Origin: a virus
IMG/VR virus record: IMGVR_UViG_3300044638_006161
Span: 1-64,000 of that record
Length of the DNA stretch: 64,000 nucleotides
Reading direction: 5' to 3' (one strand)
Shown here one piece after another: positions 26,942-35,791 of the stretch. Under the pieces are notes generated by a model. The model had not been told where the DNA came from and ran no database searches. It saw only the letters and a list, made by a program, of their open reading frames with translations. Each line of letters starts with the position of its first letter. Position 1 is the first letter of the stretch. A program made the position numbers and the translations under genes.

Positions 26942-28717
26942 ATGTCAAACGGAATGTTAGAAAGATTAACAGAAGGCGTCGTTGAACGCAACATGTTAAA
27001 GGAAACCGAAGCAGTTGTTTCCAAATGGGAAAAGTCAGGTCTATTAGAAGGTCTAAAGTCAACTCGTCAAAAGAGCACAATGGCAGTTCTCTTAGAGAAC
27101 CAAGCTAAAGAATTACTAAAAGAATCAACCACAATGGCTGGTGGTGACGTACAAGGTTTCGCAGCAGTTGCGTTCCCAATCGTCCGCCGCGTATTTGCTG
27201 GCTTGATTGCTAACGATCTCGTAAGCGTTCAACCAATGAGCTTGCCATCAGGTCTTGTATTCTTCATGGATTTCAAGCGTGGTACAGACGTTGGTAATAT
27301 CGGTGATCGTGTATTTTCACAAGATGAATCATTCTTCGGTGATCGTTTGGGCGTGCAAATCACTGGCGGTGTTCGTGTTGATGGTGTTGCATTCGCTGAA
27401 AAAGGTTTCTACAACATGGCAAATGGTTATAACACATCACGTTATAACACATTCGTACCAACAGCCAGCGTAGTCGAAGTTGCAACATTCGGTGTTGCAG
27501 GTGCTACAGCCGAACAAAAATCATTAGTACGTTGGGATGCCGACTTATTAAATGATTCAACCGTAGTATCGGCTTCAGTTCTCGAAGTTGCTCTTTCCGC
27601 GTTATCACAAAGCGCGCTATTAGCGGTACAAGACGTATTCGCGCTTTCAGTTGCTCAAGCTGCCTCTTATGTAGCTGGTACAGCTGGCGATGCAACAGGT
27701 TCAGCACTTGGTGGCACTACACCAAGAGTTATTCGTCGTCTAAGCAAGATCATCCAAAGCGGTTCATCTGGTGCAACAGCTGGTGTACCAGCACTACAAT
27801 TCGTAGTTGCTGCTGGCGGTTCAGCTGCTAAGGCGACTGTTCTTTCAGGTTCACACGCGCTTCTTTCATACCCAATCAAGGACAATCTACAAAGCGTCGG
27901 CACAAATGCTCTCGGCGCTATCGTCGGTGACGCACCTTGGACATTCGAAGGTTCAGCAGCAATTCCAGAAATTGAATTGAAGGTTGATTCATTCTCAATC
28001 ACTGCTCGTACCCGCAAGCTCAAGGCTGCATGGACACCAGAATTAGGTCAAGATTTGAACGCATACCACAACTTGGATGCAGAAGTTGAATTGACCTCAA
28101 TGTTGTCAGAACAAATCGGTCTTGAAATCGATCAAGAAATCATGAACGATCTTGTCAAGGGTCAAACAGCTGGCGTTAAGTACTGGTCACGCCGTCCAGG
28201 TAAATTCGTTAACCGTGATTCAGGCGTAGAAATCACTGGTACATACTCACCAGACTTCACTGGTAACGTAAGCATGTGGTACGAAACACTTGTTGAAACA
28301 ATCAACGACGTTTCAGCTCTCATCCACCGTAAGACATTACGTGGTGGTGCAAACTTCCTCGTTTGCGGTCCAGAAGTTGCAAACATCCTTGAATTCACTT
28401 CAGGATTCCGCGCTTCAGTAACTGCTGACGCAGAGAAGGGATCAATCGGTGCAGTTAAGACCGGCGATCTAAACAAGAAGTGGGATGTTATCGTTCATCC
28501 ATACTTCCACCGTAACGTAATTCTTGTCGGTCGTAAGGGTGCAAGCTTCCTCGAAAGCGGATATGTCTATGCTCCATACGTTCCACTACAAAGCACACCA
28601 ACCATCTTCGATCCAGACACCTTCGTACCACGTAAGGCTGTTATGACTCGTTATGGTAAAGCAATGGTTCGCCCAGATATGTACGGCTTAGTTGTTGTAC
28701 AAGATCTATTAGGTTAA
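26942..28717 (+). CDS. Major capsid protein (gp23-like)
   Basis: 591 residues; T4 gp23 is 521. The N-terminus (MSNGMLERLTEGVVERN) precedes a helical region. An E-loop-like region has FMDFKRGTDVGN, and the central and C-terminal parts show SFSITARTRKLKAAWTPELGQDLNAYHNLDAE and GYVYAPYVPLQSTPTIFDPDTF, landmarks of T4-type capsid proteins. Codon use is clearly optimised: almost all Arg codons are CGT/CGC and most Phe/Asn/Ile codons end in C, unlike neighbours that use AGA. A strong terminator follows. AGGAG before ATG. Confidence 0.93.
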   Translation: MSNGMLERLTEGVVERNMLKETEAVVSKWEKSGLLEGLKSTRQKSTMAVLLENQAKELLKESTTMAGGDVQGFAAVAFPIVRRVFAGLIANDLVSVQPMSLPSGLVFFMDFKRGTDVGNIGDRVFSQDESFFGDRLGVQITGGVRVDGVAFAEKGFYNMANGYNTSRYNTFVPTASVVEVATFGVAGATAEQKSLVRWDADLLNDSTVVSASVLEVALSALSQSALLAVQDVFALSVAQAASYVAGTAGDATGSALGGTTPRVIRRLSKIIQSGSSGATAGVPALQFVVAAGGSAAKATVLSGSHALLSYPIKDNLQSVGTNALGAIVGDAPWTFEGSAAIPEIELKVDSFSITARTRKLKAAWTPELGQDLNAYHNLDAEVELTSMLSEQIGLEIDQEIMNDLVKGQTAGVKYWSRRPGKFVNRDSGVEITGTYSPDFTGNVSMWYETLVETINDVSALIHRKTLRGGANFLVCGPEVANILEFTSGFRASVTADAEKGSIGAVKTGDLNKKWDVIVHPYFHRNVILVGRKGASFLESGYVYAPYVPLQSTPTIFDPDTFVPRKAVMTRYGKAMVRPDMYGLVVVQDLLG

Positions 28718-28740
28718 TCAAGAGCTTAAAAAGATAGAAG

Positions 28741-28771
28741 CCCCGCTAATCGAAAGGTTAGCGGGGTTTTT
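28741..28771 (+). terminator. Intrinsic terminator after the major capsid gene
   Basis: CCCCGCTAA (28741-28749) pairs perfectly with TTAGCGGGG (28758-28766), 8-nt loop TCGAAAGG, followed by five T residues. It ends the scaffold-capsid transcript. Confidence 0.92.
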
Positions 28772-28795
28772 ATTTGCTTTAAACCGCGAACAAAA

Positions 28796-28803
28796 CTATT
28801 TAA
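28796..28803 (+). promoter_or_regulatory. Putative late promoter motif before the neck gene
   Basis: AACTATTTAA, matching ACTATTTA, 24 nt before ATG 28828 and directly after the capsid terminator, a natural place for a new late transcript to begin. Confidence 0.5.
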
Positions 28804-28827
28804 TTTATATTATTTGAGGAAAAATAG

Positions 28828-30114
28828 ATGGCTTTACCTGTGTTATCGCCTGCTTCACAAATGAGCAAAGTTATATTACCAGTAACGGGTAATACAGCCA
28901 ATGTTGTTGGTTCTGCATTACCATTTGGTATTTATACAAGCACAGATTATTGGACGCAAACGCAAGTAGATATGTTTAAAACAGGCGCTGCGGAACAAGT
29001 AACCTACACATACAAAAAAATAGGTGGCGATGTATTAGATATTGAATTAGTTGAAGGAAACGTATATGCTGCTTACGAAGAAGCAGTCTTAGAATACTCA
29101 TACTTAATCAATCTGCACCAATCAAAGAATTTATTACCATTTGTTCTTGGACAAGCAACAGGAACATTTAACAACGACGGTCAATTAACTGGTTCTGACA
29201 CTTCTATGGCAAGTGCTAATTTAGCATTTCCAAAAATGACTTTTAACTATGCAAAAAATATAGCTATAGGTGTTAGCAACGAAGCGCTTTTAAATGGAAA
29301 TGAGCCTGTCTATTCAGCTTCTCTTGAGAGACTTGCGGGGGTTCAAGATTACGACCTACAAACAATAATAAGCGCCTCAAGCGCAATTAGCGGATGGGGA
29401 GTTGATAACAAAAGAGTTGTCATAAGAAGAGTTTATTATAAATCACCGGGTGCAAGCTGGAACTTTTATGGATATTTCGGTGGTCTCAATGTTGTTGGCA
29501 ATCTGAGTACTTATGGACAATATGCGGATGATAGCACCTTTGAGATCATCCCAGCATGGCAAAATAAACTACAGGCTATGGCATATGAAGACGCGATCAA
29601 AACAAGAGTTTCAGATTGGTCATTTCAGATAAGAGATAATAAGCTAAGGCTATTCCCAGTGCCAAACGAATCAAGTCCAACAAACTATTGGGTTGAATTT
29701 ACTGTTCCAAGCGATGCTTGGACACCGTCGATTGATTCAAATGGTAATCCAATAACTGATAGCGTTAATGGAATCAATAATATGAATACGATTCCACTAC
29801 AAAACATACCATATGATAAAATTAACAGCATCGGCAAACAATGGATTAGACGATTTGCTTTAGCGTTATGCAAGGAAATGCTCGGACATGTCCGTAGCAA
29901 GTTTAGCTCAGTTCCAATTCCTGGTGATAGTGTCACATTAGATGGTAAAGATCTAATCTCAGAAGCAAAAACAGATCAAAAAGACCTTAGAGAAGAATTA
30001 AAGACATTATTGGCAGAAATGACATACGTTAAGGTCGGTGAAGATAGTGCTAAGATGATGGAAGACACAAGCAAAGTCCAAACATACGTTCCAAATTTGA
30101 TATTTGTGGGATAA
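28828..30114 (+). CDS. Neck / head-completion protein
   Basis: 428 residues. The C-terminal part has WIRRFALALCKEMLGHVRSKFS and VPIPGDSVTLDG followed by a helical LREELKTLLAEM segment, a pattern I associate with neck or connector proteins of T4-like environmental phages (near T4 gp13 in position). The N-terminal part is a mixed domain with a regular pattern (YTYKKIGGDVLDIELVEGNVY). It lies between capsid and sheath, where head-completion genes are expected. GAGG precedes ATG 28828. Confidence 0.6.
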   Translation: MALPVLSPASQMSKVILPVTGNTANVVGSALPFGIYTSTDYWTQTQVDMFKTGAAEQVTYTYKKIGGDVLDIELVEGNVYAAYEEAVLEYSYLINLHQSKNLLPFVLGQATGTFNNDGQLTGSDTSMASANLAFPKMTFNYAKNIAIGVSNEALLNGNEPVYSASLERLAGVQDYDLQTIISASSAISGWGVDNKRVVIRRVYYKSPGASWNFYGYFGGLNVVGNLSTYGQYADDSTFEIIPAWQNKLQAMAYEDAIKTRVSDWSFQIRDNKLRLFPVPNESSPTNYWVEFTVPSDAWTPSIDSNGNPITDSVNGINNMNTIPLQNIPYDKINSIGKQWIRRFALALCKEMLGHVRSKFSSVPIPGDSVTLDGKDLISEAKTDQKDLREELKTLLAEMTYVKVGEDSAKMMEDTSKVQTYVPNLIFVG

Positions 30115-30119
30115 AATAA

Positions 30120-30626
30120 ATGCCAAGAAAGAAAAAAGAACAGAATGTTGCACAACTCCCACCAGAAGCTCCACCGCCTCCATTATTTCTTGGTGAAAAA
30201 GAGCGTAATCTTGTTAAACAAGTAAATGATGAGATTATTGAAAGAGTTATTGGACAAACAGTTGTTTACTATCCAATAAGCAGAGAGCACACAAACTACC
30301 ATCCTGTTTATGGCGAAGCTGTACAAAAAACATTTTTAGCACCAATTAAAATTAATGTGCTTGTTGATTGGGAAGGTTCAAAAACTTCCACAGAGGCATT
30401 TGGTGTTGATCGCGTTACTTCTATAGTTGTAAAATTTCACAGAAGAAGGCTAATTGAAGATCAAGAATTATACGTTAGAGAGGGCGATTTTGTATTATAT
30501 GGTGATACTTTTTATGAAATAGTTACATTAAACGAAGCAAAAGTTTTGTTTGGACAAATTGATCACAAATTTGAAGTTTTGGCGAAGTGCATCAAAGCCA
30601 GAGAGAGCATATTTAATGCAAAGTAA
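30120..30626 (+). CDS. Neck / head-tail connector protein (gp14-like position)
   Basis: 168 residues. A Pro-rich start (QLPPEAPPPPLFLG) precedes an alpha/beta domain with VVYYPISREHTNYHPVYGE and FVLYGDTFYEIVTL. The phrase VREGDFVLYGDTFYEI resembles head-completion or stopper proteins that carry a small beta-barrel. Only 5 nt separates it from the upstream neck gene and it precedes the sheath, so it probably seals the filled head or joins it to the tail. Exact T4 equivalent not certain. Confidence 0.55.
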   Translation: MPRKKKEQNVAQLPPEAPPPPLFLGEKERNLVKQVNDEIIERVIGQTVVYYPISREHTNYHPVYGEAVQKTFLAPIKINVLVDWEGSKTSTEAFGVDRVTSIVVKFHRRRLIEDQELYVREGDFVLYGDTFYEIVTLNEAKVLFGQIDHKFEVLAKCIKARESIFNAK

Positions 30627-30650
30627 AAAGACATTTCACTTTCTAAACTA

Positions 30651-30658
30651 CTATTTAT
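30651..30658 (+). promoter_or_regulatory. Putative late promoter motif before the sheath gene
   Basis: CTATTTAT preceded by CTA, 46 nt before ATG 30705. The minus strand reads TATAAATAG. The gap 30627-30704 holds no other structure except the sheath SD (AAAGGAG). Confidence 0.45.
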
Positions 30659-30704
30659 AATAAATTATTTTATAATTTGACAAGCTCCAAAGGAGAAATT
30701 AATA

Positions 30705-33488
30705 ATGCCAATTGAAAAGTTTAAGTTTGTAAGTCCCGGTGTTCAAGCGCAGGAAGTCGATCAATCACAAATCCCAAGAACACCAGAAGATATGGGACCA
30801 GTTATTATTGGACGTTCCTTGCGCGGTCCTGTTATGCGTCCAGTGAAAGTTGGTTCTTTTTCAGATTTCGTAGATGTATTCGGTGAACCAGTTCCAGGTG
30901 GTATTGGTGGTGACGTTTGGAGAAACGGTAATAAAACTGCTCCAACTTATGCTGCTTACGCCGCTCAAGCTTATTTACGCAATTCATCACCAGTTACTTT
31001 CGTTCGTTTAGCTGGTTATGAAAATCCAGATGAAACTACAGGTGAAGCAGGTTGGGCAGTAACAAACGCTTACGGCTTATTTATTGCGCCAATTGGCGGT
31101 TCTGGCGACATATGGTCGATACCAGCTGCTACAGCTTCACTTGGTGCAATTATTTATGCTGGCGCTGGAACTTTTGGTTTAACTGGTAAGCCATTAAGTG
31201 GTTCAACAGAAAGCATTGTTTCTCAAACAGGTAATTGGGTTCGCGTAACTGGAACTAATGGCGAAGTCAAACTAACAGTCTCAGGTTCAACAAAAAGCGT
31301 AAATTTTGATGAAAATTCTAAAAAATACATCCGTTCAGTATTAAACACAAACCCAGTTCTAACAAATACCGATATCACAAGTGCGCCTGAATCTTATTTC
31401 CTTGGTGAAACGTTTAAAACTTGGGTATTAGAGAAGCATCCAACATTATCAGGTTCATCTAATTTTGCGGCAATTCTTGTTAGATTAGATAACGGTACAG
31501 CAGATTTTGCAAACCACCAAGTTCAAGCAGAAGATGCCGCAACAGGATGGGTTGTTTCACAACACAAGGGTTTAGCAACTGATTTCGTTGCCAATGGTGC
31601 AACTGGTGAATATCCAGTACAAAAACTCTTTAAGCTCGTCGGCTTAACTGAAGGTGAATGGAATAGCCAAAATCTTAAAGTAGCTATTGAAGATATTAAA
31701 GAGCCACCAAATGAATTTGTTAAATTTGGTTCATTTACAGTTTCAATCCGTAAAATGGATGATAGCGATTTAGTTCCACAATATGTTGAAAGATTCTCAA
31801 ACCTTTCATTAGACCCCTCATCAGAAAATTATATCGCAAAGAAAATTGGCGATAAGTACACAGAATGGGATTATGAAAAGAAGGCATTTGTTGAATATGG
31901 TACATATGACAACAAGTCAAAATTTATCCGTGTAGAAATGAATCCAGACGTTGATGCAGCGCTAACAGATCCAGATTTAATTCCATTCGGTTTCTACGGT
32001 CCAGCGCAATTAGCAGATGTAGCAGTATCAAGCTCAAGCGGTTCAGTAGCAGGAGCTGGCTTTTTCTTAGACACAGCGATTACTGGTAATGCTGCATATA
32101 CTGCAAGCTTTGCTCTACAACAACTACCACTTCTAACAACAACAGCTGATTCACCAGCAGCTTCATTAGCTTCTGTTACATTTGGCTTCAAAACAAACGT
32201 TGATGGTACAAAGAAGTACAATAAAGATATGCCAGACTACCTAAGAGCATATCCAAATGGTTGGACAGAAGATAAGCCTGCATTCTTGTTCTCTCTTGAC
32301 GATGTTAGTGCATCGGTAAGCTCTGGATCAATCGTTCAATCAACTCCTGCAACGTGGACAGAAGGAAATAGAGCAGCAACCGGGTCATTAACTGCTTATG
32401 GTTCTCAAGGCACTCTAACATCATCAAATGGTTCAAGATTAGTTTTGGGAACATTCAACAAGTTCGTCATGCCTCTATTCGGCGGCACTGATGGCGTTGA
32501 CATTACAGAAAAAGATCCATTCAATACAAGAGTATTGGGACAAACTGGTGCAAATGAATACACCAATTATGCTTACAACAGCGTTAAGGTTGCGGTTGAA
32601 AGCATCGCAGACCCAGAAGTTGTTGAAATGAATCTTGCAGCAATGCCAGGTATTGAAAATGAAGCCCTAACTGGTCTATTATTAGAGAAATGCGAAGTTC
32701 GCGGTGATGCACTTGCCGTTATCGATCTTAAGGGTGATTACGTACCAGAAGAGGGTAAGGCAACACCAAGCACATCAGCAGCAGCTCGTAAACCAGTTGT
32801 AGCAGATGCGGTATCAAATCTAAAGAACCGTGCGATTAATAGTAGCTATGGTTGTGCGTTCTTCCCTTGGGTATTAATCCGCGATAACTTAAACAACAAT
32901 ACCGTATGGGTACCACCATCAGTTGCAGCCCTTGGTACTTTCTCAAGTTCACAACGTAAGACAGAATTATGGTTTGCACCAGCAGGATTTAATCGTGGTG
33001 GTTTAACAGAAGGCGCAGCTGGTTTACCAGTTCTACAAACTTCACTTAAGCTATCATCAAAAGATCGTGATGCGCTTTACGAGGCAAATATCAATCCAAT
33101 CGCTTCATTCCCAAGCGAAGGAATTGTAATCTTTGGTCAAAAGACACTACAAGTAACACCAAGCGCATTAGATCGCATCAATGTTCGCCGTTTGATGATT
33201 TACTTGAAGAAAGAAATCAGCCGCTTTGCAACAACGGTTCTATTTGATCCAAACATCGAAGTAACTTGGAAGCGTTTCACAAATCAAGCTATTCCTTTCC
33301 TTGAAAGCGTCAAATCAAGATTTGGTGTTAGTGAATTCCGTGTTGTGTTAGACGAGACAACTACAACACCAGAATTAGTAGATCGTAACATTGTTTATGC
33401 CAAGATCCTCTTGAAGCCAACACGCGCTATCGAATTTATCGCACTTGACTTCGTAATTACAAATACTGGTGCATCATTTAACGATTAA
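30705..33488 (+). CDS. Tail sheath protein (gp18-like), enlarged
   Basis: 927 residues against 659 for T4 gp18. The N-terminus has the sheath landmark FVSPGVQAQEVDQSQIP and GPVIIGRSLRGP. The conserved C-terminal third includes NSSYGCAFFPWVLIRD, VWVPPSVAALGTFSSSQR, FAPAGFNRGGL and the sheath terminus VRRLMIYLKKEISRFA. The excess length lies in the middle (about 100-560), probably surface-exposed insertions. It contracts to drive the tube into the host. AAAGGAG lies 9 nt before ATG. Terminator follows at 33505. Confidence 0.93.
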   Translation: MPIEKFKFVSPGVQAQEVDQSQIPRTPEDMGPVIIGRSLRGPVMRPVKVGSFSDFVDVFGEPVPGGIGGDVWRNGNKTAPTYAAYAAQAYLRNSSPVTFVRLAGYENPDETTGEAGWAVTNAYGLFIAPIGGSGDIWSIPAATASLGAIIYAGAGTFGLTGKPLSGSTESIVSQTGNWVRVTGTNGEVKLTVSGSTKSVNFDENSKKYIRSVLNTNPVLTNTDITSAPESYFLGETFKTWVLEKHPTLSGSSNFAAILVRLDNGTADFANHQVQAEDAATGWVVSQHKGLATDFVANGATGEYPVQKLFKLVGLTEGEWNSQNLKVAIEDIKEPPNEFVKFGSFTVSIRKMDDSDLVPQYVERFSNLSLDPSSENYIAKKIGDKYTEWDYEKKAFVEYGTYDNKSKFIRVEMNPDVDAALTDPDLIPFGFYGPAQLADVAVSSSSGSVAGAGFFLDTAITGNAAYTASFALQQLPLLTTTADSPAASLASVTFGFKTNVDGTKKYNKDMPDYLRAYPNGWTEDKPAFLFSLDDVSASVSSGSIVQSTPATWTEGNRAATGSLTAYGSQGTLTSSNGSRLVLGTFNKFVMPLFGGTDGVDITEKDPFNTRVLGQTGANEYTNYAYNSVKVAVESIADPEVVEMNLAAMPGIENEALTGLLLEKCEVRGDALAVIDLKGDYVPEEGKATPSTSAAARKPVVADAVSNLKNRAINSSYGCAFFPWVLIRDNLNNNTVWVPPSVAALGTFSSSQRKTELWFAPAGFNRGGLTEGAAGLPVLQTSLKLSSKDRDALYEANINPIASFPSEGIVIFGQKTLQVTPSALDRINVRRLMIYLKKEISRFATTVLFDPNIEVTWKRFTNQAIPFLESVKSRFGVSEFRVVLDETTTTPELVDRNIVYAKILLKPTRAIEFIALDFVITNTGASFND

Positions 33489-33504
33489 TAACTAAAAAAA
33501 ATAG

Positions 33505-33537
33505 TTGGGGACTATATAAATTGTAGTCCCCAATTTT
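33505..33537 (+). terminator. Intrinsic terminator between sheath and tube genes
   Basis: TTGGGGACTA (33505-33514) pairs perfectly with TAGTCCCCAA (33524-33533), followed by TTTT. The 9-nt loop is TATAAATTG, which contains a -10-like or T4-late-like TATAAAT, recalling the nested promoter-terminators in the early region but without a recognisable -35. Confidence 0.88.
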
Positions 33538-33551
33538 AGGAGAATAAAAAT

Positions 33552-34145
33552 ATGGCATTTTGGAGTCAGGCTACAACTGAGCCTTTAAGACAATTTAGAT
33601 GGACTGTTATTTTTGGAGCCAATGAAGGCGCAGCCACTTTAGATAGTCAAATATATGCACTTAAAAAAGTAGATAGACCTAAAGCAACAATCAGCGAAGT
33701 TACTCATAAATACTTAAATCATGAATTTTATTATCCTGGTAGATTAAAGTGGGAACCTATTAATATGACAATCGCTGCTATTAGAGAAGGCGATGGCGAT
33801 CTTTCAGGCGGTCCCGGAACTTCAACGGCTCTAATGACTACCTTAGTAAGTGCTGGATACATGATCCCTACTTCAATACAGCCAGAACAGAGAAAAACCT
33901 TGGCAAAACAAAAATTTGCCAATGGTCTTGGCAGTTCAATTTTTATACAAAATTTAGATCCAGACGGAGTAGTTATAGAGCAATGGAAAATTTTAAATCC
34001 ATTTTTTACATCCGTGCAGTTTGGATCTCTTGATTATGGTAGCGATGAAATAGTAGAAGTACAATGTACTTTGAAATATGACGCGGCATATCATACAGTA
34101 GGCGCTGGAGACGCTGCACCAGCTGGTGCAAATCCATTCGTATAA
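33552..34145 (+). CDS. Tail tube protein (gp19-like)
   Basis: 197 residues. It opens MAFWSQATTEPLRQFRW and has FYYPGRLKWEPINMTIAAIREG and EQWKILNPFFTSVQFGSLDYGS, the beta-barrel pattern of T4-type tube proteins (gp19, 163 residues). It is paralogous to the next gene. Rings of this protein form the rigid tube inside the sheath. AGGAG precedes ATG 33552. Confidence 0.85.
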   Translation: MAFWSQATTEPLRQFRWTVIFGANEGAATLDSQIYALKKVDRPKATISEVTHKYLNHEFYYPGRLKWEPINMTIAAIREGDGDLSGGPGTSTALMTTLVSAGYMIPTSIQPEQRKTLAKQKFANGLGSSIFIQNLDPDGVVIEQWKILNPFFTSVQFGSLDYGSDEIVEVQCTLKYDAAYHTVGAGDAAPAGANPFV

Positions 34146-34158
34146 TAAATAAATTATT

Positions 34159-34674
34159 ATGGCTTTTTGGGGCAAACAAGATTTAAAAGAACCATTACGC
34201 CAAAATAGGTGGTATTTAAGATATAATGTAGATGGCTTGGATGCTTATACATTTGCTTTAAAAGAGTGCAAAAAACCAGAATATGAAATTGGGGTAACAG
34301 AACACCGTTTGCTAACACACACTGTTCGTTACCCTACTCTTTTAAAGTGGCTACCAATCGATATAAAAATGATATCTGTTCGTGGAACCGACGATGTTTC
34401 AAGTTTAAATGGCGCTATAGAATCTTTTATATCTGATATTGGATACTCAAACCCAGTTACAAATGAACATCAGCAGATAAGCAAGCAATCATTGACTTTA
34501 GATATATATCAAGTTGATGAAAACGGTAATAAAATCGAAGAATGGAATTTATATAATCCTTTAATTACCAAAGTTAACTATGGTACACTATCATATGAAA
34601 ATGAAGGTTTAATGGAAGTTTCTTTAAGCATAACATATGATTTTGCTAATCATACTATATTAATCCCTAAATAA
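34159..34674 (+). CDS. Second tail tube-fold protein (paralogue)
   Basis: 171 residues, paralogous to the tube protein upstream: same opening (MAFWGKQDLKEPLRQNRW), same middle (VRYPTLLKWLPIDIKM) and same end (EEWNLYNPLITKVNYGTLSYE). Tandem tube-fold genes in T4-like phages usually mean one major tube subunit and one cap or initiator (gp54/gp48 type). No clear SD precedes ATG 34159, so lower or coupled expression is likely, consistent with a minor tube-end component. That assignment is inference. Confidence 0.75.
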   Translation: MAFWGKQDLKEPLRQNRWYLRYNVDGLDAYTFALKECKKPEYEIGVTEHRLLTHTVRYPTLLKWLPIDIKMISVRGTDDVSSLNGAIESFISDIGYSNPVTNEHQQISKQSLTLDIYQVDENGNKIEEWNLYNPLITKVNYGTLSYENEGLMEVSLSITYDFANHTILIPK

Positions 34675-34692
34675 AAGAAAGCGTAGGCAAAA

Positions 34693-35538
34693 ATGAGAAA
34701 TAATGAAGAACGTTTTGGTGTTCCCACGCAATTACAAGATGGAACTCCACCACAAGTATTGCAGCAAGCACAAGGTCTATCATTAGACTTTATAACACCA
34801 ACAGAAATTGTTCCACTCCCATCAAAAGGCAAGTTTTATCCTGTCGGTCATCCGTTGAGAGGCAAAGACTCAATTGAAATCAAGCAAATGACGGCTAAAG
34901 AAGAGGATATCTTGACGAACAAGAGTCTTCTTAAAAAGGGAATTGCTCTTGACAAGCTAATTCAATCTTTGATTGTAGACAGAACCATCAATCCTGATAC
35001 TCTAACGGTCGATGATCGTAATGCCATCATTATTGCAGCGAGAATTGCTGCATATGGTGCAGAATATTCGACACAAGTAACTTGCCCGTCATGCTCACAA
35101 AAGAGCAAATATTCATTTAATCTAATAGAAAAACTTCCAAAAGAAGATGAAGGTACATCAGAAACAGCAGTCGATGATAATGGGTTTTTTGTCATTAGTC
35201 TACCAGCTACTAAATGGACGGTAGTCTGTAGAGCACTAAATGGAAATGATGAAAAGAATCTTCTAAAGACTTCAGAGCTAAAAAAGAAATCTTCCAATGA
35301 TTCAATCTTCTTAGATCAATTGAAGTCTATGGTTGTTGCTATTCAAAACGTAACTGATCGTCCAACATTGGAAAAAGCATTAGCTGCTATGCCAGCTGGT
35401 GATACTCGCCATCTCCGCAGAGAATATCAAAAAGCTGTGGAATCTGTTGATATGAGACAAACATTTCTTTGCTCACACTGCGAAGAGGAAACCGTGATGG
35501 AGGTTCCGCTTTCAGCAGACTTTTTTTGGTTTAAGTGA
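34693..35538 (+). CDS. Tail assembly chaperone / gp26-like zinc-ribbon protein, frame-0 product
   Basis: 281 residues. An N-terminal IVPLPSKGKFYPVGHPLRG motif is typical of gp26-like proteins. Two cysteine pairs, CPSC near 131-134 and CSHC near 258-261, form a probable split zinc ribbon. It lies between tube and tape measure genes, exactly where tailed phages keep the G/GT-type tail assembly chaperone pair. The frame ends in DFFWFK just after a run of seven T (35521-35527), and a start-less reading frame continues in +1, suggesting a programmed frameshift. In T4 the corresponding genes 26 and 51 are separate. Confidence 0.75.
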   Translation: MRNNEERFGVPTQLQDGTPPQVLQQAQGLSLDFITPTEIVPLPSKGKFYPVGHPLRGKDSIEIKQMTAKEEDILTNKSLLKKGIALDKLIQSLIVDRTINPDTLTVDDRNAIIIAARIAAYGAEYSTQVTCPSCSQKSKYSFNLIEKLPKEDEGTSETAVDDNGFFVISLPATKWTVVCRALNGNDEKNLLKTSELKKKSSNDSIFLDQLKSMVVAIQNVTDRPTLEKALAAMPAGDTRHLRREYQKAVESVDMRQTFLCSHCEEETVMEVPLSADFFWFK

Positions 35539-35710
35539 TCAATATCAACAAAACATCTATGAGCAGTTCTTCTATTTAAAGTATTATGGAGGATTCTCAC
35601 TGTTTGAAAGTTATAACCTTCCAGTTGCTCTCCGAAAATGGTTTGTTGAAAAACTTGTAGAACAACTAAAAGAAGAAAGTGATCAAATAAAGAAAGCTTC
35701 AAGGAAATAA
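35522..35710 (+). CDS. +1-frame extension of the tail assembly chaperone (T/gp51-like)
   Basis: A 60-residue coding segment (from Gly at 35528) ends at TAA 35708-35710. The frame opens after a TGA at 35495 and contains no ATG, GTG or TTG before its conserved-looking core (FFYLKYYGGFSLFESYN, then LPVALRKWFVEKLVEQLKEE), so it cannot start conventionally. It is one base ahead (+1) of the upstream gene and the T7 tract lies at the junction. The sequence suits a gp51-like or lambda T-like chaperone domain fused by frameshifting. A sequencing error in the T run would give the same picture as a simple continuous gene. Confidence 0.7.
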   Translation, partial: FFGLSDQYQQNIYEQFFYLKYYGGFSLFESYNLPVALRKWFVEKLVEQLKEESDQIKKASRK

Positions 35711-35740
35711 AAGAGGGCGGGGTAAAACCCGCTCTTTTTT
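35709..35740 (+). terminator. Intrinsic terminator before the tape measure gene
   Basis: AAAAGA-GG-GCGGG (35709-35721) pairs with CCCGC-TCTTTT (35728-35738) leaving a 2-nt bulge, with six T residues at 35735-35740. It begins in the stop codon of the chaperone extension. Confidence 0.85.
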
Positions 35741-35791
35741 CTTCTTATCTCTAATTATTTGTATAGTTTTTATTTTATGGAAAAATATTAA

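Noticed and set aside
35753-35766. AATTATTTGTATAG as a late motif before the tape measure gene
   Set aside because: Two mismatches to the CTATTTAT core; too weak to list beside the seven good copies.
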